Assembly: GCA_030248135.1 (NCBI GenBank)
Contig: JASANC010003807.1
Coordinates: 1-64,000 of the forward strand
Origin: Theristus sp. LFF4_11
Taxonomy: Eukaryota > Nematoda > Chromadorea > Monhysterida > Xyalidae
Reading direction: 5' to 3'
DNA length: 64,000 nucleotides
The notes beneath the pieces were generated by a model. The model was not told the origin of the DNA, searched no databases, and worked only from the letters and a program-made list of their open reading frames with translations. The translations under genes and the position numbers were made by a program. This document shows, piece after piece, positions 58,631 through 64,000 of the stretch (its first letter is position 1; each line of letters begins with the position of its first letter).

Positions 58631-61600
58631 ATGACGGTGAGTTGCTTGCAGCTTGCTTGCAGCTTTTGCCTGTATTTCATGCAGCCAGTTCGTTTCACAA
58701 GCACACACAACAGCCAGTGTTGAGTGCAGCCCCCTGAGCCGTTCGCATTGGCAGGCCTCTGTCGTGGCGCCCCGTTTGCTGTGCGGTGCCGGCCAGCTGG
58801 CCTCGTACACCATGGCACGCACTCTGACGCCGATGCGCGTCCGACGCACGCTCGCGAGCATGGCCGTCATGGTGGGCGTGAGGTCGCTGTGCTCCGTGAG
58901 CAGTCGCTTCGTGAGGACCTACCTGCTGCGCTACGAGTTCGCCGTCACGGTCGCCGTCGTATGGCTGCTCTTTTGGCTCTATCTGCACTCGAGGCAGCAT
59001 ACAGGTCACTGGCTTCATTGTGTCATTACAAAGTTACATGCGTTCAAGAGCACCACATCACTGATGAGGCTAACCCTGTTCTGCATCTGATGTCGCAATG
59101 CAGAGAAACATCCTACAACTTGGCGACGTGTTCTAGTTCTGAACTGTGTTCATTTTTGATCGACCTCCTTCCACTGCAAGGCAGTTCGCCGCTGTCTGAG
59201 CACGAGCATGCCATGCAGTCTTGGGCGTTTTGCTGCAGGCAACGCGACTGAGAAGCGCGCGTCCGCGGGCGTGCCGTCGTTGGTGATGCCGTCCTCGATG
59301 ACGCCGTCAATGAGCGCAGCCTCCAAGGTCACCGAGCTCGTTGTGACCACCGACCGAGTGGGCGACGTGCGCTATGCGAACAGGATCTCGTTCAAAACTG
59401 CTGCCACCGACCGTGCGTCGCGTCGCTGAGATTCAGTTTGCGCTCGCTTTGTGACAGACAGAACGAACGAACTTTTGATCACATGCTTTGGAGTTTTGGA
59501 CACTTGCTAGCATTTCAGTTGAGTGCTCTGACGAAATGGCTGTTCGGACATGGTGACGGCCATCTTGTGTGCTTTCACTTCAGTGTCATTGCTTTCAACA
59601 AGCACCGTTTCCAGCGCACAAGCACGTGTGGTACGCGAGTGCACCAAACTTCACGTATTTCGCAGCGCAGGGCATCCGCCCGACCATGGAGGACCGCATG
59701 GACTACATCTGCAATCAGCATTCCGCGCTCTACGCGCTCTATGACGGCCATGGGGGACCGGTGGGTCCCTGTTGTTACCGGTGCAAATGTGAGCTTTCTC
59801 GGTACAGTAACAGTACATTTAGTTTTGTTTCAGTTTGTCGTCGACATGGTTGAGCGTTTGTTTGGGCTGTCTATATGGAGCTATGTCACCAATCAAAAGC
59901 AGTCCGAGTGGAACCAAGTAAACTGTTCAATGATGTGCCACGGATTTGGTGTCATCTATAAACAATGCGACATCTATAAACCCATGGCACATGACGTAGT
60001 TTATACCGGGTGTGCGCATGCTCGCACAAGTTTGGACTTGAGAAATATTCCGCTTCATGTTTTTGCATATGTTTTGCTTTCCGTTGCTTTATATTTCGAA
60101 TTTCGAAAACAGTTATTGCCACCCAGTTACCTAACTTGCTTATATTTGATGGTTGGGAGTGAATAAATGGGTGGCTTATAGAATCCAGAGAAGGAACAGA
60201 CGATTGTCACTAAATTGTCTTTGTCTTCTCAGTTGCAAACACCATTTCCTTTTGGATCAACACCAAAGCAGTCACTGTCAGTGTTGGGCAAAGGCCAACA
60301 ACCGACTTCTGCAGGTGACCTAAGGCTTCGCAAGCCTTTTATCAAGGAAAAATCGTCAACAAAATCTGTCACAAGGGTACAATATTAGCAGTTATACCAG
60401 TGACAAAGATGCGACCCCTTTCCAGTGGCAAAGTTGACCAAGAACTCTACAGAACTGCTGCCAGCTTTCAGGAACGCGCGTGTAAATATGCATTACACAA
60501 ATGTACGGGGTGAGCCAAAAAAAGGTTCCATTTTCAAACTGCTGTCACTGGCTGGTATTTCAATATTATGAGCTGAAATTTTCAGCATTGATAAAACATG
60601 TGATGCCATTTTTCTGACAAAATTTTTATCCAGTTTGGTCAAGTAAATTCAGTTTTACAGCACAATGTTTAAAAATTCCCAAATTTAAAAAAAAACGGAT
60701 TTTTAACCAAGAATTTAACAACGAATCATTGCTCATAGACATCCAAATCATCATCGTTTGTCGTCCGGCAGCGGCTGGATGGAATTTTATGCGAAACTGG
60801 CGATTCACTGCAGAAAAACTTTCAGATTTCTCCACCAGATAGCACACCAGACCCGTTGTTCTGCTGTCCACTTAACCATGACGAAACTGCAGAAAACTGA
60901 AACTGAAACACTGTTTTTATTCAAACCGCAGAAAAACTTTTCAAAAGAAACAAATTAACAGACAGAGCAACACAGAAAATAAAAAATCAACTTAACAATT
61001 CTTTCTGTCGCAGTCGCATGGCTGCTGACTCGAGTCCGTTGTGAAACATCAGAATTTCGCTCGAAGTGCTCAAATGCAATTCAAGTGTGAGACCTTTCCA
61101 CTCTGAGCTATCGAGATTTTGAACTATCGCGGGTATCCAAAAAAACCAATTTGTCACCTTCGCAACAGTTTCAAAATTGAATCACGCATGTTGATACTAA
61201 TTTTTTCTTGCACTCATTTCAGTCAATTTGTTGATTTTTCGAGTTTTTTTTAGAAAATCTGCCACAGTGAGCGCTAGGAATTATATATCAGAAAAAAATT
61301 TTTGTCAGTAAAATGGCAACGCATGTTTTATCAGTGCTGAAAATTTCAGCTCATAATATTAAAACACCAGCCAGTGACAGCAGTTTGAAAATGGAACCTT
61401 TTTTTGGCCCACCCTGTATATGTTTTAGACATACACATGTCAGCTGTCAACACATGTGAGCATTATAAGAAAAGTAAACAATGTAATTAAAAAAGATTTC
61501 TATTGGTAAAATATAAAACATAAAACGAAATAACAGCACGCATCATAACAAGCGTGTGGTTGCGCAAACCCGGTATACAAAATGAGTGTAAACCCAGGCG

Positions 61601-62993
61601 TGGGAAAGTGTGCGGGTTTATAGATGACCATTGACCGTGCCACGGTGTCTCGTCAACTTCACCGCTGATGTCTCGTTTTGTTTGCAGATATTCACATCAG
61701 AAATACTGGCGCTTGACAAAAAGATCTTGGCGTCGGACGGTGGGGCGTACTTTGACAGTCCCGCCTACTCCGGTCTGTGTGTGGTGTTGTGTTCGCTTTG
61801 TCTGCAGCATTGTGAGCAACAGCTGCCGCACCTTTCGTGCAGGTTCAACGTTGCTTGCCGCCATCGTCTACATGTACCGCTATGTGATCGTTGCCAACGT
61901 TGGTGACAGTCGTGCCGTGCTGTGCGACATCTATGGCAAGGCTCGCAACATCACTACCGATCATAAGCCGCATGTGGTCCGTGTCCGTCCGCAAACTTTG
62001 TGTTTTTTTGAAGTTTCTGGCTGTCCCCACCGATTCTAGAAACCCGATGATACTAAACTCCGGTGAATGACCGCTGAGAGTCCATTAAGTCAAAACCTAC
62101 GCCAAGAAAAAGAGCAGCCTTTAAAGCTAGCTCGTTTCTGAGGGGCATCGCGCACCAATGCTCTGAGGCATAGCTCTGTTTTCGTGCCGAAAGTTGCGAG
62201 TGCCTAAAGGCTCGCAATGCTCGCCGTGCGTGCAGGAGAGCGAGCGCAGTCGCATTGAGGCGGCCGGTGGCTTCGTGGCGTTCAACGGCGTCTGGCGCGT
62301 CGGCGGCACGTTGGCGGTGTCGCGTGCGCTCGGCGACCGCTATCTCAAGGACAGCAGCGTGCTCACTGCCAGGCCGGACGTGCACGTCGTCGACATCGCC
62401 GTCGACAGGGCGCAGTTCGTGCTGTTGGCCACGGACGGACTCTGGGATGTCATCAGTTCACAGGCATGCTACGCGTCTGCATTGGGCGGTGTTGTGGTGG
62501 CAAATGCTCTGTGCACATGTTGCCTGCATTGGTCGACAGTTGAGCGTAAATCTTTGTGGTGGCAGTTCAGCGCAATTTCGTTTTAAAGCAGTCAATATGT
62601 GATTATCTTTTCCTTTGGTTTTGCGACTCAACGCGCAAATGGAGATGTGACAAATGTTATGCTTGAGGCGATGATTCAAAGTTGTGAAGTGACCCGTGTC
62701 TCTTGGATACGGTTGAGTCTCTGACCCATTTTGAATTACCTCATCACGCATGACCTGATTTCCTTTCGACGCCTGATTCGCAGAACTAAATGAAAAAACA
62801 CTGCCAGGAAGCCGTTGATCTCGTCCTCCGACATGTCCGGGAGCGCGCGTTGCCCACGAACTCGTCCAGGCACCCCAATGCCAGTGAGCAGCAGTGGCTG
62901 TCAGCAGCGCAGCTGCTCGTGGACGCAGCCATTCGCAAGGGCTCCTTGGACAACGTCTCCGTCGTCATCGTAAATCTCACTGCCACCACCTGA
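58631..62993 (+). CDS. Membrane-anchored PP2C phosphatase, PPM1L-like (430 aa, 9 exons)
   Basis: Metal-dependent Ser/Thr phosphatase of the PPM family; PPM1L acts at the endoplasmic reticulum membrane on stress-kinase and ceramide-transport targets. Exons: 58631-58636, 58755-59004, 59239-59412, 59615-59760, 59834-59917, 61688-61772, 61843-61976, 62236-62463 and 62808-62993. A single membrane segment (about residues 64-79, YEFAVTVAVVWLLFWLYL) precedes the catalytic domain, as in PPM1L. Metal and catalytic motifs are present: GIRPTMEDRMD, LYDGHGG, SGSTLLAAIV, VANVGDSRAVLCD, AAGGFVAFNGVWRV, LAVSRALGDRYLK, LLATDGLWD and LDNVSVVIVN. The 6-bp first exon (Met-Thr) is supported only by phase and a good donor; otherwise translation starts at 58812, giving 409 residues. 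Intron 8 has a GC donor (CAG|GCATGC). Intron 5 (1770 bp) carries a mariner-like element. Confidence 0.88.
60506..61416. mobile_element. Mariner-like non-autonomous element (911 bp)
   Basis: Left end CGGGGTGAGCCAAAAAAAGG and right end CCTTTTTTTGGCCCACCCTG open inverted arms of about 100 bp, with TA on both sides (60504-60505, 61417-61418). It sits in intron 5 of the phosphatase gene. The terminus resembles those at 8174 and 40064. No transposase is encoded. Confidence 0.8.
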
Positions 62994-63066
62994 CGATGAC
63001 GACTGACCACGTTTACATCTGTATTATAATTTCGTCGTTATGGGTATTTCCCTTGGGGGGGGGACA

Positions 63067-63658
63067 ATTCCGGCTCGCTAATTCCGGCCTGAAGAATTCC
63101 GGCCCGCTCATTTCGGCCCGAAGAATTCCGGCCCGAAGAATTCCGGCCCGGAGAATTCCGGCCCGGAGAATTTTCGCCAGCACGAACAATATTAAACCAC
63201 ACGGACACGAAGTGATTTTGGTAATGAAATAATAAAATAAAAATATCCATGTTCACATGTTACAGTGTATTTTCAATGATGTTCGTCCTGTTTGCTTTTT
63301 TGGAAAGTAAAATCTTTTGGAATTTTTTTTTTAAATAAATTTTTTAAAATAATAAATTTTTAATTTTTTTTATCATGAACAGGATTTGTGACCCTTTTAC
63401 CTTATTAAAAAGGCTTGGCTTAGGATTAGGAACCTACAACAAGTCACTGCAAGCAAGTTCTAAACAAAAATTAAAAATTACTTAAGAATTTATTTACCAA
63501 AAATCACTTTGTATACGTATGGTTTAATATTGTTCTTGCTGGCGAAAATTCTCCGGGCCGGAATTCTCCGGGCCGGAATTCTTCGGGCCGGAATTCTTCG
63601 GGCCGGAATGAGCGGGCCGGAATTCTACGGGCCGGAATTTCGCGGGCCGGAATAGTAC
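63067..63658. mobile_element. Foldback-like element with arms of 15-bp repeats
   Basis: Each arm is about 125 bp and consists of some eight tandem copies of GAATTCCGGCCCGRA, ending in TTTTCGCCAGCA(A/C)GAACAATATT. The arms are inverted (63067-63190; 63528-63658) around an AT-rich centre that contains AAAGGCTTGGCTTAGGATTA. Long inverted arms made of tandem repeats are typical of foldback/Galileo-type elements. It begins 74 bp after the phosphatase stop codon. Confidence 0.75.
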
Positions 63659-64000
63659 ACGAGCCATTTCTCTTCGACAGCAACGGTTTCTTGACGGTTT
63701 ATTCTGTTGTTGGTGACATTTTATTTTTGCTTACGGTTTTGGATTGAAAGAGCAAAACGTGGTGATTGTGGCTTCCCGTGCCACCACGAACAAATTGTGG
63801 GCGAAAATAGTATAATGAATTTAATGGCGACAGATTACACCGTTTTTTGTACAATCCAAATTCAGTCGCGTTCCTAGTCTGTTCTTTCTCACAGATCAAT
63901 GAATATTGTATTTTCGACACTCATCGCTAAAAGTATTTTGATCTAATATGTTGTCTATTTTGCCCAATGTATCTGTGATTCAATGCTATCTCTGTACAAA
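63659..64000. other. Window end, nothing recognised
   Basis: AT-rich sequence with no supported gene or repeat terminus. Confidence 0.4.

Noticed and set aside
59438..60166. 242-residue frame overlapping phosphatase exons
   Set aside because: It reads through introns 3 and 4. Only 59615-59760 (in another frame) and 59834-59917 (in this frame) belong to the PP2C protein.
63067..63190. Regular repeats resembling a CRISPR array
   Set aside because: The 15-bp units are contiguous without unique spacers, lie in a eukaryotic genome and are mirrored in the opposite arm.

Overview
This is a piece of an animal genome, most likely a nematode. The coding genes are cut by many short spliceosomal introns. 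One gene encodes a 12-kDa-type small heat shock protein with the WDWPLQ start typical of nematode Hsp12 proteins. There is an interstitial run of the nematode telomere unit TTAGGC (32304-32329). About 64 introns can be placed from conserved protein families and codon phase. Three of them use GC rather than GT donors.

Layout: 1-5698 is a tandem set of Helentron-like elements. 6511-9265 (-) is tubulin-binding cofactor A, with transposons in two of its introns. 10275-18452 is a dense nest of non-autonomous DNA transposons, many full of G and C runs. 21128-22498 (-) is a glucuronyl C5-epimerase homologue that is broken by an in-frame stop and then disappears. 24328-24809 (-) is the small heat shock protein, divergent from 25695-28308 (+), a 513-residue protein built from four internal repeats. 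29250-30060 (-) is a small secreted PAN-domain protein. 31645-33491 is a Harbinger-like element. 33852-37964 (-) is a 15-exon SLC6 sodium-coupled transporter. 38121-40047 (-) is another Helentron-like element. 40625-47312 is a second transposon nest, up to four layers deep.

From 47363 to 62993 three genes lie head to tail on the + strand: a 23-exon protein with a Tudor domain, three beta-rich repeats and two ubiquitin-interacting motifs; SPRYD7; and a membrane-anchored PP2C phosphatase of the PPM1L type. A foldback element built of 15-bp repeats follows (63067-63658).

The genes are mostly unrelated housekeeping, stress and signalling functions, and I see no shared pathway. The most unusual content is the transposon landscape. 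Several families with different termini (A, B, C, D, E, K, L) mostly make 8-bp target duplications, so they look like hAT relatives. They have repeatedly inserted into one another, and the intact duplications let the order of insertion be read. All exon models come from reading the sequence and matching codon phase. None was confirmed by transcripts or database search.
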